A stretch of DNA of 64,000 nt from an uncultured Clostridia bacterium (GCA_937992055.1 CALKLQ010000041.1:1-64000), one strand, 5' to 3'; counted from the first letter of the stretch, positions 28,701-37,810 are shown. The notes: generated by a model not told the origin, from the letters alone. Numbers and translations are program-made.

Positions 28701-29156
28701 GCCTTTGGTGGAAAAAAGACTAAGAAAAAAGATTTAGGACTTGTTGCAATTTCAAATAAAAATTGCTATGTTGCAAGCATAGGTCTTGGTGCAAATATGC
28801 AACAAACAATAACAGCTATGAAAGAAGCTGAAAGTTTTGATGGACCAAGTTTAATAATTGCTTATTCTCCCTGCGTGAATCATGGATTTAATATGGCGAA
28901 CTCTCAATTAGAAATAAAAAGAGCTGTTGCAAGTGGATATTGGAATCTTTATAGATTTAATCCTATTACAAACAAGTTGACAATAGACAGTCCAAAACCA
29001 AGCATGTCATACGAGGAATTTTTAATGGGCGAAACAAGATACTCCGCACTAGCAAAAAAAGCGCCTGAAAAAGCTAAAGAGCTTTTTGAACAGGCTAATA
29101 CGGATGCTCAATTGCGTTATCAAACTCTAATAGAGTTGTCAAATAAGCAAGATTAA
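25704..29156 (+). CDS. nifJ: Pyruvate:ferredoxin oxidoreductase
   Basis: 1150 aa, the single-chain PFOR length. The order is the classical one. The N-terminal domain opens VDGNTAAANIAYYFSEVAA. Two 4Fe-4S clusters follow: CIQCGFCTLVCP near residue 675 and CTGCGVCAQVCP near 735. The C-terminal thiamine-diphosphate domain carries GDGWAYDIG and SEVYSNTGGQ, plus the proximal-cluster cysteine in YACAGCGETP. It oxidises pyruvate to acetyl-CoA, CO2 and reduced ferredoxin, the key fermentative step of strict anaerobes. The ATG follows TTAGGAG. It is a single gene with its own promoter. Confidence 0.97.
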   Translation: MKKFINVDGNTAAANIAYYFSEVAAIYPITPSSNMAELCDEWASTGKKNYFDMPVRVEQMQSEAGAAGAVHGSLTAGALTTTFTASQGLLLMIPNMYKIAGELLPCVFHVSARAIATHALSIFGDHSDVMACRMTGFNMLASSSVQEAQDLAVIAHIASIKASLPFIHFFDGFRTSHEIQKIQAIDENILNELMPVEEVNKFKSHALTPVNPCQRGTAQNPDIFFQNREACNKFYNNTYDIVDSSMKQFAQKTGRVYHPFDYYGPSSPKNLIVIMGSGAQTVIDVVNHENDLGVIVVRLYRPFNSKAFVKLIPNSVKCVTVLDRTKESGASFEPLCQDVISALSEYSLQIKVLGGRYGLGSKEFTPKCVKAVLNNMQKACKNHFTVGINDDVTNTSLEIEEDYEITHSYKQLKFFGLGGDGTVSANKNAIKIIGENSDNFTQGYFEYDSKKSGSLTISHLRLSPNEIRAPYLVSQADFIAIHNFNFVARYRILEDLKNNGIVLLNTSLKKEELSSHLPLNFKKALLDKNATLYIIDAQEKAQQIGLGNKINTIMQSAFFKVSKVIDYNLAKQALKMAAEKTYGKKGEKVVKMNFDAIELGEQVQYVSLDLIRLEENLSFDKQTEDEYFRKFIQPVNRLEGNSLKVSEFSPDGTVPTGTTKFEKRGIADKCPNWLSENCIQCGFCTLVCPHAALRSKLIDKQQLKDAPEHFQSVNAIGENNLNFCLQLSPLDCTGCGVCAQVCPAKNKALVMQPASTIYEKEKDNFNYFKDLTSQNSKFNAETVKGLQYKKPYFEYNYACAGCGETPYIKIATQLFGNNMIIANATGCSSIYGGSAPACPYTKDENGFGPSWANSLFEDNAEFGMGIKFALETQKAKLINLTNELLNKNINSELKGLLLKFVEFPNKLNTSECEKIISLLQNENDCELKNLILQRKDDFYKKSVWIIGGDGWAYDIGYGGLDHLLNSNIDVNILVLDSEVYSNTGGQSSKSTPRGSFAKFAFGGKKTKKKDLGLVAISNKNCYVASIGLGANMQQTITAMKEAESFDGPSLIIAYSPCVNHGFNMANSQLEIKRAVASGYWNLYRFNPITNKLTIDSPKPSMSYEEFLMGETRYSALAKKAPEKAKELFEQANTDAQLRYQTLIELSNKQD

Positions 29157-29345
29157 TTTAAATTGTTTTTAAATTATAGTAAGGTGCATGAGTTTCACTC
29201 ACATTCATAATTGCTATTGAAATAAACTCAATAACTCAAGCATCAGTTTGAATTAACTTCTATTTTTGCCAAATAGCCTCAAAACCTTCAAACCAACTTT
29301 TATAAATATTTTTCTTAAAAAGTTATTTAATTTCCAATTTATTTA

Positions 29346-30158
29346 TTATAAAACGTTTTCAGATATTTTTTTATTAAATTTTGGATTAATAAATGAAATT
29401 AAAGATAAAATTAAAAGCAATGTTGAAAAAATAATATAATAAATATTATATTTAACTAAAAAACTTGAAAAAAGCATTATACAAGAGGCTAAAAAATAGC
29501 CTTTTGTTCTTTTTTTATTTAACGAATAAGCCAATAAATCTTTTATAGAATTTTTTTGTGACGTTTTTAATTCTATTATTTTTTCAGGATAAAAATCATA
29601 AACTTTTAATAATTTTAAATAAGTTTGCTCACAATTTAAAATCAATATATTCAAGCTTATTTTATCTGCAAATTTATTTACAGTCCCATCATATTCATTT
29701 GTGCAAATTACAAGTTTTGTACAACCTATATTTTTAATTTTATTAATACAAAAAATCAAATCATCTATTGCAAATTTTCTATAAGTATAGAATGGAAACA
29801 AAACTATTTTCTCGCCATTGTCATGTTCAATTAAAATGTACTCTTTTTTCTTAGTTGCTTCATGTTTAGATTTTGCAAGTTTATAGTAAAAATCCAAAGT
29901 TTGTTTTTCCTCACCAAACAAAAAAGAATTTCTGCAATCTTCAATTTTCTCAAGTTCTTTTTTCTTCAAAGATAACGAAGTTTGATGTTTTGTGGAAAGC
30001 AACTTAATAAAAATATCTATCATTATAGTGGCAAGAGCTGAAACAAAAATAGCTAGATATAACGAATCAATATAATATCTCGCCCAAATAAAACTAATTA
30101 AAAAAATTAAAGATATTCTAAACAACATTGAAAAAACAGTTGAAATAGAAAATTTCAT
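29346..30158 (-). CDS. Membrane protein with central soluble domain, possibly endonuclease-like fold
   Basis: The start is taken at ATG 30158 (270 aa) behind AGAGGT; a GTG 57 nt further up is possible. Two N-terminal helices (about 10-55) and two C-terminal helices (about 225-255) flank a cytoplasmic domain. That domain contains YILIEHDNGEKIVLFPF and KLVICTNEYDG...FADKISLNILILNCEQ. The last pattern (strand, then A-D-K, then a second strand with an acidic residue) resembles Mrr/PDDEXK-type restriction folds embedded in membrane proteins. This is a weak impression, not an identification. It lies 62 bp downstream of eno. Confidence 0.6.
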   Translation of the reverse strand: MKFSISTVFSMLFRISLIFLISFIWARYYIDSLYLAIFVSALATIMIDIFIKLLSTKHQTSLSLKKKELEKIEDCRNSFLFGEEKQTLDFYYKLAKSKHEATKKKEYILIEHDNGEKIVLFPFYTYRKFAIDDLIFCINKIKNIGCTKLVICTNEYDGTVNKFADKISLNILILNCEQTYLKLLKVYDFYPEKIIELKTSQKNSIKDLLAYSLNKKRTKGYFLASCIMLFSSFLVKYNIYYIIFSTLLLILSLISFINPKFNKKISENVL

Positions 30159-30220
30159 AGTGTCAATTTTACCTCTTTGAAATAAATTATTGACACTATG
30201 AATTTTTTTAATCACTAAAA

Positions 30221-31537
<1,317 letters not shown>

Positions 31538-32263
31538 TTAATTATTTTTTAATTGACTATAAGTTTCTTTGGTGCCAATATCATAATATTTTTCTTGAGC
31601 TATAAAAACCTTTACTTTGCTCCTTTTATATAACCAATTAACAAAATTACCTGGTGCATCCATATTATTGTTTTCATTTTTATACTTATAAAACAATGGC
31701 AAGGTATCTTTTTTAAAAATATAAGTTGCGTAAACAACAATATCAGACTTTGGCTCCTGAGGTTTTTCTTCCATATCAATAATAATATTATCTTTATCTA
31801 ATTGAGCAACACCAAAACGTTTTATTTCTTCTTTATCTAAAAATTTTTGCCCCATGATAACATCTAAATTTACGCCTTTAAACAACTTTATAAAACCATC
31901 TAGCTCAAAATTAAAATAACTATCGGTAGCAGTAATTAACAAATCATCATCTATATTAAAGTTTTCAATAGAAAAAATTATATCTCCAATCGCGCCTAGT
32001 CTATTTTCATTACTTGTTGTACCATCACTTTTTATAAAAACATTTAAACGTCCCTTATAGTTTTGTCGCCATTCGACGAATTTTTTAAAATATTTTTCAT
32101 TCGTTATCAAATAAATATCTGTTAAATCATTAACCTTTTCTAATTTTTCTATCAAGTAATCTAATAAAGGCTTATTAGAAATTTCCAAAAGCGCTTTCGG
32201 AGTGTCTTTTGCAAGTTCGCCAAGGCGTCTAGCATATCCAGCGGCAAGTAACAATGCTTTCAT
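31538..32263 (-). CDS. Sugar-phosphate nucleotidyltransferase
   Basis: 241 aa. The N-terminal signature LLLAAGYARRLGELAKDTPKAL is the nucleotide-binding loop of the GlmU/RfbA-type NTP_transferase family. A central TATDSYFNF strand carries the metal-binding Asp, and MEEKPQEPKS is the substrate loop. It would activate a sugar phosphate to an NDP-sugar, and lacks a LbetaH acyltransferase tail. It lies directly upstream of eno and downstream of two glycosyltransferases, which suggests that it supplies an NDP-sugar for glycolipid or wall synthesis. Confidence 0.87.
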   Translation of the reverse strand: MKALLLAAGYARRLGELAKDTPKALLEISNKPLLDYLIEKLEKVNDLTDIYLITNEKYFKKFVEWRQNYKGRLNVFIKSDGTTSNENRLGAIGDIIFSIENFNIDDDLLITATDSYFNFELDGFIKLFKGVNLDVIMGQKFLDKEEIKRFGVAQLDKDNIIIDMEEKPQEPKSDIVVYATYIFKKDTLPLFYKYKNENNNMDAPGNFVNWLYKRSKVKVFIAQEKYYDIGTKETYSQLKNN

Positions 32264-32311
32264 ATTTTCTCCTTAAATGTTAAGATTTGTTTTTATTTGT
32301 AATTTGTAATT

Positions 32312-33595
32312 TTATTTTGCTTTTGATTGTTTTTTTGACTTTAAAGTTTTATCGTTTTTCTTAATTTTCTCGTTTTTTTCAATCTGTTTTTTTACTTCTT
32401 TTATTCCACGCATTATTTCTCTGTTACTTATTTTTTCTAAAATAGTTAAAATGGAATAATCTGCATATGAATCTTTTATCATAAAATCGCAAATATCTCT
32501 TAAAGCATTTGGTTTTCTTAAATTATCAATATTCTTCTGTTTTTCTTCCAAAAGTTTTGGATTTAAAATAATTTCATCAATTATTTTATTTAGCTTATGT
32601 TTTGAATCAATTACAAAACAAGCATTTTTATCAGATAAAAATTTTAAGTTTGCGAGTTCTTGCTCCGCTAATTTACTAATACTTATTAAAGGTAATTTTG
32701 CGCATAAGCTCTCAGTTGTAGAGATACCACCGCATTTACCTACCATGCAATCGCTTGCACACATGTATTCTTCTATGTTTGTTGTAAAGCCTAAATTGAT
32801 TATTTTATGTTTTGACTTGGAAAGCTTGATAATATTGGAAATATTTTTCTTGCTATTTTTATATTTACCATTAATAACTATAATTTGGATAGGCGTTTTT
32901 ACTTTTAGAAGTGACTTAAATAAATTTGTGATTCCCCCAAAGCCTCCTCCACCCGTCATTAACATTACCGTAAACATATCGTTGTCAAGAGTTAGTTTTT
33001 CTCGACATTCATTTTTGTTCCTAACAATCGAAAACTTTTCCTTGACAGGTAAACCAAAACAAAATATTTGTTCTTTTTTAAAGCCTTTATTTATCAATAT
33101 GTCCTCAACCTCTTCACAAGGCGTAAAAATATAGTCTATACCAGTGGTAGCCTCCCAAAATGGATGAACACAATAATCTGTTAAAATTGCACCAATTTTA
33201 ACATTAAGCGGATAGAGTTTTCTAATATTAGTTAAAATAATAGCACCATAAAAATGTGTACAAACAATTAAATCTGGCTTAAAATCAATAATAGCTTTTA
33301 AAATATAAGGGGTTTCTCTTTCAATAGTTTTTTGAGCTGGAACAGTATCTTTTTTTAAAGGATCTCTTTTTAATAACATTTTATATATCATGTTATAAAT
33401 CCCAAGAGCATATTTGCAAGCCGCACGATAACCATCGTCAATAAAAAAAACTTTTGTTTTACTGCTGTATTCTTTAAAAATATCTAAAATTTTAACTTTA
33501 ACATCACCATACGACTCAAACTTTGACTTAAGAGAATTTGCAACTGAATTGTGTCCTTCCCCAGCTGTAACAGTTAATATTAAAACTTTTTTCAT
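32312..33595 (-). CDS. MGDG-synthase-like glycosyltransferase (UgtP-type)
   Basis: 427 aa. It begins KKVLILTVTAGEGHNSVANSL, the MGDG synthase/GT28 N-terminal motif (GxGHxxxA). A middle HFYGAIILTN segment follows. The C-terminal domain has MTGGGGFGG and CMVGKCGGISTTE, the nucleotide-sugar site. A lysine-rich tail (about 400-427) may hold it to anionic membrane. Family members add glucose or galactose to diacylglycerol. It is paralogous to the next gene, with 2 bp between them. Confidence 0.9.
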   Translation of the reverse strand: MKKVLILTVTAGEGHNSVANSLKSKFESYGDVKVKILDIFKEYSSKTKVFFIDDGYRAACKYALGIYNMIYKMLLKRDPLKKDTVPAQKTIERETPYILKAIIDFKPDLIVCTHFYGAIILTNIRKLYPLNVKIGAILTDYCVHPFWEATTGIDYIFTPCEEVEDILINKGFKKEQIFCFGLPVKEKFSIVRNKNECREKLTLDNDMFTVMLMTGGGGFGGITNLFKSLLKVKTPIQIIVINGKYKNSKKNISNIIKLSKSKHKIINLGFTTNIEEYMCASDCMVGKCGGISTTESLCAKLPLISISKLAEQELANLKFLSDKNACFVIDSKHKLNKIIDEIILNPKLLEEKQKNIDNLRKPNALRDICDFMIKDSYADYSILTILEKISNREIMRGIKEVKKQIEKNEKIKKNDKTLKSKKQSKAK

Positions 33596-33597
33596 AA

Positions 33598-34731
33598 TTA
33601 CTCTCCAAATGTGTTGTTTTCAATTACAAAATCACAAATTTTTTTACAAGAATCCAAATTTTTTAATTTTTCACAATTTTGTTTCATTTGTTCCAAAGAT
33701 TGTCTGTTTTCAAACAAATATTTTATAACGTCTTTTAATTCGTTTAATTTTTTTAATCTTATTGCTATCTGTTCTTTTACCAAAATTTCGGCATTTTCAA
33801 TTTCATTCATTTTAATATTTTCACGTACAATAATTGGAAGATTCATACAAATTGCTTCTGTAATTGTAACACAACCCGCCCTTCCTACAATTAAATCACT
33901 TGCAGTCATTAATTCATCAACATTATTTACAAATCCAAAATTATAAATATTGTCAAGCTTTTTCTTTTTTATTAAATCATCTATTTTCTTTTTACTCTTC
34001 TCATTTCTACCATTTAAGTTAATTATTCCAATATTTAATTTTGTTTTTAGAATTTTTTTAACAACTTTGTCATTATTCCCTATTCCATATCCGCCACTTG
34101 CAACCATAATAACAAACTCTTGCTTAATATTTAGTTTTTTCTTAATTGCATTTTTTTCTAATTTGCAATAGAATTTATCATTGATTGGCAAGCCAGTTTC
34201 TATAAGTTGTTCTTTTTTAAAACCCTTTTCAATCAATTGAGGAATTGATTTGTTAGAAGGAATAAACACATAGTCTATATCTACGCTAGATTCCCAATAA
34301 GGATGAGGATAAAAATCGGTTAAAATTGAATATAAAGAAATGTTTTTATCTATTCTTCCAAAATGTCTCAATTTTGAAACAATGCCACTAGCATAATTAT
34401 GGGTACAAATAATAGCATCAGGTTTATAAAATTTTATTTCGCTTTCAATATCATCAATAACGTGGTCTATGTCGTTATTAAAAATACCTTTTTCATATCT
34501 CAAATTTGGGTCACGCTTTTTTTGTTTACGCCATATCATTTGATAAATATTTGGAATATGTTTAAGCGCCCAAAGAAATGCATCATTGTTGAATTTTTGA
34601 CGTTTTTTATCGCTTCTATAAATATCAACAATTTTGCATTCAACATCGCGACTCTCCAAATAATTTTTAACAGATTTTGCAATACTATTGTGCCCTTCAC
34701 CGCAAGTCATAGAAAGTAAAAGAATTTTCAT
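33598..34731 (-). CDS. MGDG-synthase-like glycosyltransferase, second copy
   Basis: 377 aa. It has the same family features as its neighbour: KILLLSMTCGEGHNSIAKSV at the start, ICTHNYASGIVSKL, ASGGYGIGNN and LIVGRAGCVTITEA. It differs in lacking the long basic tail. The two enzymes may act in turn to make mono- and di-glycosyl-diacylglycerol, or use different sugars. The ATG follows GAGGAA. The gene is the first of the operon that runs through the second glycosyltransferase and the nucleotidyltransferase, perhaps to eno. Confidence 0.9.
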   Translation of the reverse strand: MKILLLSMTCGEGHNSIAKSVKNYLESRDVECKIVDIYRSDKKRQKFNNDAFLWALKHIPNIYQMIWRKQKKRDPNLRYEKGIFNNDIDHVIDDIESEIKFYKPDAIICTHNYASGIVSKLRHFGRIDKNISLYSILTDFYPHPYWESSVDIDYVFIPSNKSIPQLIEKGFKKEQLIETGLPINDKFYCKLEKNAIKKKLNIKQEFVIMVASGGYGIGNNDKVVKKILKTKLNIGIINLNGRNEKSKKKIDDLIKKKKLDNIYNFGFVNNVDELMTASDLIVGRAGCVTITEAICMNLPIIVRENIKMNEIENAEILVKEQIAIRLKKLNELKDVIKYLFENRQSLEQMKQNCEKLKNLDSCKKICDFVIENNTFGE

Positions 34732-34940
34732 ATTTCCTCATGTATTTAATAATTTTAAAGTAAGAACCAGTAAATTTTTTTATAATAAAAACTTTGCTAG
34801 TTTATTTAAATTTAAAAGTAATTTTACATTTTTTATAATATCATAAAAAGATAAAAATAACAAACAAACATTCTACTTTCAAAATTAAAAATGTATATAA
34901 AAGTTTTTACGAGTTTTAAAGATAACCTTAAACAATTTAC

Positions 34941-34969
34941 TTGACAAAGTAAACAAGTTATAATAAACT
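34941..34969 (+). promoter_or_regulatory. Promoter of the tRNA-Lys locus
   Basis: TTGACA (34941-34946) is followed at 17 bp by TAAACT (34964-34969); a TATAAT at 34959-34964 is at short spacing. It lies just upstream of the tRNA 5' half and could also drive the intact tRNA-Lys at 35048. Confidence 0.6.
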
Positions 34970-34987
34970 ATTATAGTTTAAATGTGC

Positions 34988-35026
34988 GGGCTGTTAGCTC
35001 AGTTGGTAGAGCAACTGACTCTTAAT
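34988..35026 (+). pseudogene. 5' half of a split tRNA-Lys(CTT)
   Basis: GGGCTGT acceptor arm, D arm and anticodon-stem 5' strand ending GACTCTTAAT. The gene stops within the anticodon loop, and the next bases do not continue a tRNA. Its acceptor strand pairs perfectly with ACAGCCC in the 3' halves at 47788 and 48913 and not with the tRNA at 35048. Joining it to either 3' half restores a perfect cloverleaf with an ACTGA/TCAGT anticodon stem. Confidence 0.93.
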
Positions 35027-35047
35027 AAGATAGCCAGCATTAAATGT

Positions 35048-35123
35048 GGGTCATTAGCTCAGTTGGCAGAGCACTTGACTCTTAATCAAGGTGTCCGGGG
35101 TTCGAGCCCCCGATGACCCACCA
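35048..35123 (+). tRNA. tRNA-Lys(CTT), complete, inside the element
   Basis: 76 nt including encoded CCA. The acceptor stem GGGTCAT/ATGACCC is perfect, as is the anticodon stem CTTGA/TCAAG; the loop CTCTTAA carries anticodon CTT (35081-35083). It differs at many positions from the split tRNA-Lys. It lies 21 bp inside the left core and before the integrase arm sites, so it belongs to the element. It keeps the same GACTCTTAAT core (35077-35086). Confidence 0.95.
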
Positions 35124-35126
35124 CTC

Positions 35127-35153
35127 AAACCCTTATAAAATAAGGGTTTTTTT
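35127..35153 (+). terminator. Terminator after tRNA-Lys
   Basis: AAACCCTTAT (35127-35136) with ATAAGGGTTT (35140-35149) and a T-run. An almost identical hairpin follows the tRNA 3' half at 47838. Confidence 0.85.
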
Positions 35154-35185
35154 AATGTGTTGCATAAAAAATTTTTTTGTTTTTT

Positions 35186-35285
35186 TGACCCTTATTTTAC
35201 AACTTTTTACTAAAAAAAATTGCTAAAATTTAGACTTTTTTTCGACTACTTTTTTTCGACCTTTACAAGGGTCAAACAAGGGTCA
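35186..35285. promoter_or_regulatory. Left integrase arm-type sites
   Basis: Two direct copies of CAAGGGTCA lie in a 20-bp block at 35266-35285 and overlap the int stop codon. An inverted TGACCCTT lies at 35186-35193. The identical 20-bp block occurs at the right end (47731-47750). Repeats at both ends of an integrase element are the expected arm-binding sites; binding is inferred. Confidence 0.7.
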
Positions 35286-36293
35286 ATTTTGCAACTCTAT
35301 ATAATAATCATTATATAGCTTTTTAATTTTTTCTAAAATTTTTGTTTTATCTTCGTAAACAACGATATTTGTATATATATCCATAGTGATTCCAATTTCA
35401 GAATGTCCCATGTTCATTTGAACTTGTTTTGCCGGAGTTCCTAAATAATATTGATTAGTAGCATAACTATGTCTAAGACAATGTAACGTTCCTGTAATAT
35501 TCAACTCCGCAAGATAATCTTTGAACATGTGAGTAACGTAGCTTCCGTTATAGTTAAAAATCTTTCCTTCTTTATAAATTAAATTTTTTAAATTTTCTGT
35601 TATTCTTATAAATCTATCGGCATTATCTGTTTTGGTTCCCTTTATATGGATAACATTATTGTTTTTAAAATCTTTGGAAGTCAATGTCAAAGCCTCACTC
35701 CTTCTCACTCCTGTTGCTAAATAGAAAAGTATTAGTTTGTAATGTTCATAGTTTGTTTGCTTTATTTTTGATAATAATTTTTCTTGCTCTTCTATTGTAA
35801 AAGCTTTTCTGACATTTTTGATTTTTTTATCTTTAACAACAAGCTTGAACGGGTTCTTTTTAATAAATTCCAAATCTTCAGCTTTTTGCAAACAGGCATT
35901 GAAATATGTAATAATAAGTTCCTTTGTTCTTGTTTTTGGAAGTTTATTTAAATATGGTTGTAAATTATTTATGGTTATCTCATCAAGATTGTAATTTCCA
36001 AAATTTTTAACTATGTAATTTTTTAATAAGCTTTGAATCTCTCTCCCCGTTTGTTCTGCGACAAAAGGTTTTTTGTAATTGTCAAACCAAAAGTCCGCCC
36101 ACGTTTTTAATTTATATATGCAATTCGTTGTTTTGTTCTTTTTTTCCTTCTGCTCTTTTTTTAGAGCTTTTATTTTTTCATCTCTTTTTTTAACCAGCTT
36201 TGACCTATCTTTTGAGTAAACTGAGTATTGTTTAGAATCAAAATAAAATCTAAGTTCAAATCTGTTATCTTTTCTATATCTTATTGTAGACAT
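35283..36293 (-). CDS. int: Tyrosine integrase
   Basis: 336 aa with the phage-integrase layout: an N-terminal AP2-like arm-binding region (about 1-50), a core-binding SAM-like domain (about 60-150) and a catalytic domain. Catalytic residues are visible as Arg197 (ATGVRRSEAL), His281-x-x-Arg284 (HCLRHSYAT), His297 (MGHSEIG) and Tyr307 (DIYTNI). It integrates and excises the element at tRNA-Lys. It starts at ATG 36293 after AAGGAGG, and its 3' end faces the left core. An open frame continues upstream of this ATG (see 36294-36498). Confidence 0.96.
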   Translation of the reverse strand: MSTIRYRKDNRFELRFYFDSKQYSVYSKDRSKLVKKRDEKIKALKKEQKEKKNKTTNCIYKLKTWADFWFDNYKKPFVAEQTGREIQSLLKNYIVKNFGNYNLDEITINNLQPYLNKLPKTRTKELIITYFNACLQKAEDLEFIKKNPFKLVVKDKKIKNVRKAFTIEEQEKLLSKIKQTNYEHYKLILFYLATGVRRSEALTLTSKDFKNNNVIHIKGTKTDNADRFIRITENLKNLIYKEGKIFNYNGSYVTHMFKDYLAELNITGTLHCLRHSYATNQYYLGTPAKQVQMNMGHSEIGITMDIYTNIVVYEDKTKILEKIKKLYNDYYIELQN

Positions 36294-36498
36294 TTCCTCC
36301 TCCTTTATTATTTCAGAGTCGGAATTTCCTTTTATAAATGGGTTAGCCTCCCTAATTAACCTTGTAATTTGTGACCTTTTTCTTTCTTTTACTCCTTGTT
36401 TAAAGGCTAAAAATTCATTGCCACTTTTTAAAATATAATTATGAATGTTATTTGCTAATTGTTGAAAAATTTTTTAATTCTTCCATTATCTCTCTCAT
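36294..36498 (-). pseudogene. Small gene with an apparent +1 frameshift, upstream of int
   Basis: Right after the repressor stop an ATG (36498) opens MREIMEELKNF and then hits a stop at 36448. Skipping one base in the five-A run (36465-36469, plus strand) instead gives a long frame. That frame has the look of real protein: an amphipathic helix, then KQGVKERKRSQITRLIREANPF, running in frame into the integrase start. It may be a broken excisionase-like gene, a sequencing indel, or a recoded extension of Int. Confidence 0.4.
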
Positions 36499-36501
36499 TT
36501 C

Positions 36502-36846
36502 TTAAATTTTCTTTAGTTTAAATGATTCACTTCTACCGCTTAAGCCTGACAAATAAATTTCGGCAGTATTTAATAAGTCTTCGTCTAATTGCAATATCAT
36601 GTCGATACAATTTTTCTGTTGTTCAGTGTACTGCGTTTTAAAAGCTATTTCTTGTTTGACTTCATTGCCTATTAAATAATCAACAGACACATTAAAATAA
36701 TTCGCAAGTTTTATAAGAGTTCTTATATCAGGTTCTCTTATGTTATTTTCCCATTTTGATATAAGCGTTTGTTTGTATCCAGTAATTTTTGCAATATCTT
36801 TTTGTGTTTTTTTATTAATCTTTCGCAATTCTTTAATTTTTAACAT
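36502..36846 (-). CDS. Xre-family repressor (CI-like)
   Basis: 114 aa. The N-terminal helix-turn-helix (about 1-60) reads ELRKINKKTQKDIAKITGYKQ, then SKWENNIREPDI and YFNVSVDYLIGNE. A short helical C-terminal part probably dimerises; there is no RecA-cleavable peptidase domain. It is divergent from a rightward promoter whose flanks carry inverted repeats, so it is the likely lysogeny repressor. The ATG follows AGGAGG. Confidence 0.88.
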   Translation of the reverse strand: MLKIKELRKINKKTQKDIAKITGYKQTLISKWENNIREPDIRTLIKLANYFNVSVDYLIGNEVKQEIAFKTQYTEQQKNCIDMILQLDEDLLNTAEIYLSGLSGRSESFKLKKI

Positions 36847-36912
36847 TTTTTCCTCCTTAAAATTAACTTAACACTATTAGTAATAATTTTTTAATATTTT
36901 TAATAAAAATAG

Positions 36913-36990
36913 TTGACAAAACGGAATATTTTTCATATATTAATAATAAATATTCCTATTAGGATTATCCTTAAGGTAATCATTAGGAAT
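36913..36990 (+). promoter_or_regulatory. Rightward prophage promoter with nested operator-like repeats
   Basis: -35 TTGACA (36913-36918), 17 bp, -10 TATATT (36936-36941). An 8-bp inverted repeat GGAATATT (36923-36930) / AATATTCC (36949-36956) brackets the -10. Downstream, ATTCCTA (36952-36958) / TAGGAAT (36984-36990) encloses a 19-bp near-palindrome with CCTTAAGG at its centre (36963-36981). These are likely repressor sites or a leader structure. Confidence 0.72.
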
Positions 36991-37005
36991 TTCAAGGAGG
37001 TAAAA

Positions 37006-37245
37006 ATGAAAACAACGATAAATAAAGATCAAGTTATTGAAGAGCTAAGAAAAGAAAATCAAACATTAAAAAATCGACTTGCTTTGATTGAAATAAAAAA
37101 TGAACTTTCTATCGAAGACAAAATGCAAGCTATTAAGCAATATTTTGAATTTTGTTGTATCGATTCTACTACTAGCTTAAGAGCAGACGATTATACAAAT
37201 ATCATAACTTTTGAGAAATATTTAAAGGGAGAATTTGAAAAATGA
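37006..37245 (+). CDS. Small coiled-coil protein, 79 aa
   Basis: Start ATG 37006 is fixed by a strong CAAGGAGG site; the longer upstream frame would cross the promoter. Residues 8-30 form a short coiled coil (EELRKENQTLKNRLALIE). The rest is acidic and aromatic. It is the first gene expressed from the rightward promoter, as early phage control genes are. No known domain was recognised. Confidence 0.72.
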   Translation: MKTTINKDQVIEELRKENQTLKNRLALIEIKNELSIEDKMQAIKQYFEFCCIDSTTSLRADDYTNIITFEKYLKGEFEK

Positions 37246-37415
37246 AAACAATGTACATTTTAAAAACAAGCACTTCAAAATTCGTATTTACAGATTTAGA
37301 AATGGCTATGAAAAAATTCTATGACTACGAAACTTTGGGACTTCCTGCGAAGGTTATTAAATCTGAAGTAGGCTTATTAAATGAAAAACAAACAGTTCTT
37401 CACTGTTCTGTATAA
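37242..37415 (+). CDS. Very small protein, 57 aa
   Basis: The ATG overlaps the previous stop (ATGA), so translation is coupled. The product starts MKTMYILKTSTSKFVF and ends QTVLHCSV. Its 3' end coincides with an imperfect hairpin repeat (AACAGT...ACTGTT, 37391-37407) whose near-copy lies at 37813-37829. It is soluble, with no known motif. Confidence 0.5.
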   Translation: MKTMYILKTSTSKFVFTDLEMAMKKFYDYETLGLPAKVIKSEVGLLNEKQTVLHCSV

Positions 37416-37445
37416 GAGTAAATGAAATTTAAGTAAATCTATAGT

Positions 37446-37685
37446 TTAAATTTTTAAACTCTTTAAAAGTTCTTTTCTTTTCTCTTCTGTATCTATTTCT
37501 AATAGTTCATCGGCGGAAATATCAAAAATAACAGACATTTTTCTAAGATTATCAAAATCTGGTTTTAACCTTCCCTTTTCCCATAAAGAAACTGTGTCTT
37601 GTGAAACATTAAATAGCTTTCCAAATTGAGTTTGATTGAGTTTATTTAAATTTCTATATTCTTTTATTATTTGATAATATTTCAT
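37446..37685 (-). CDS. Second Xre-family repressor, 79 aa
   Basis: The whole protein is one helix-turn-helix domain: NLNKLNQTQFGKLFNVSQDT, VSLWEKGRLKPDF and FDISADELLEID. It is divergent from the promoter at 37747 and so probably controls the replication and structural operon, with the other repressor controlling the early genes. It faces the early pair tail-to-tail, 30 bp apart. Confidence 0.85.
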   Translation of the reverse strand: MKYYQIIKEYRNLNKLNQTQFGKLFNVSQDTVSLWEKGRLKPDFDNLRKMSVIFDISADELLEIDTEEKRKELLKSLKI

Positions 37686-37746
37686 GAATTAATTATATAC
37701 TAAAGTTTTTGGTATTTAAAAATAACGAAAAATAGTCGTAAAATAA

Positions 37747-37775
37747 TTGACTTACGAATATAATTAGTATATAAT
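37747..37775 (+). promoter_or_regulatory. Strong rightward promoter of the main phage operon
   Basis: -35 TTGACT (37747-37752), 17 bp, -10 TATAAT (37770-37775). TCGTAA and TTACGA form an inverted repeat across the -35. Another inverted pair, AATTATATACTAA near 37688 with TTAGTATATAAT near 37764, links the two divergent promoters. Confidence 0.8.
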
Positions 37776-37810
37776 ACGAAGAAAGTTAGTAAATAACCAC
37801 AAATAAAAAA

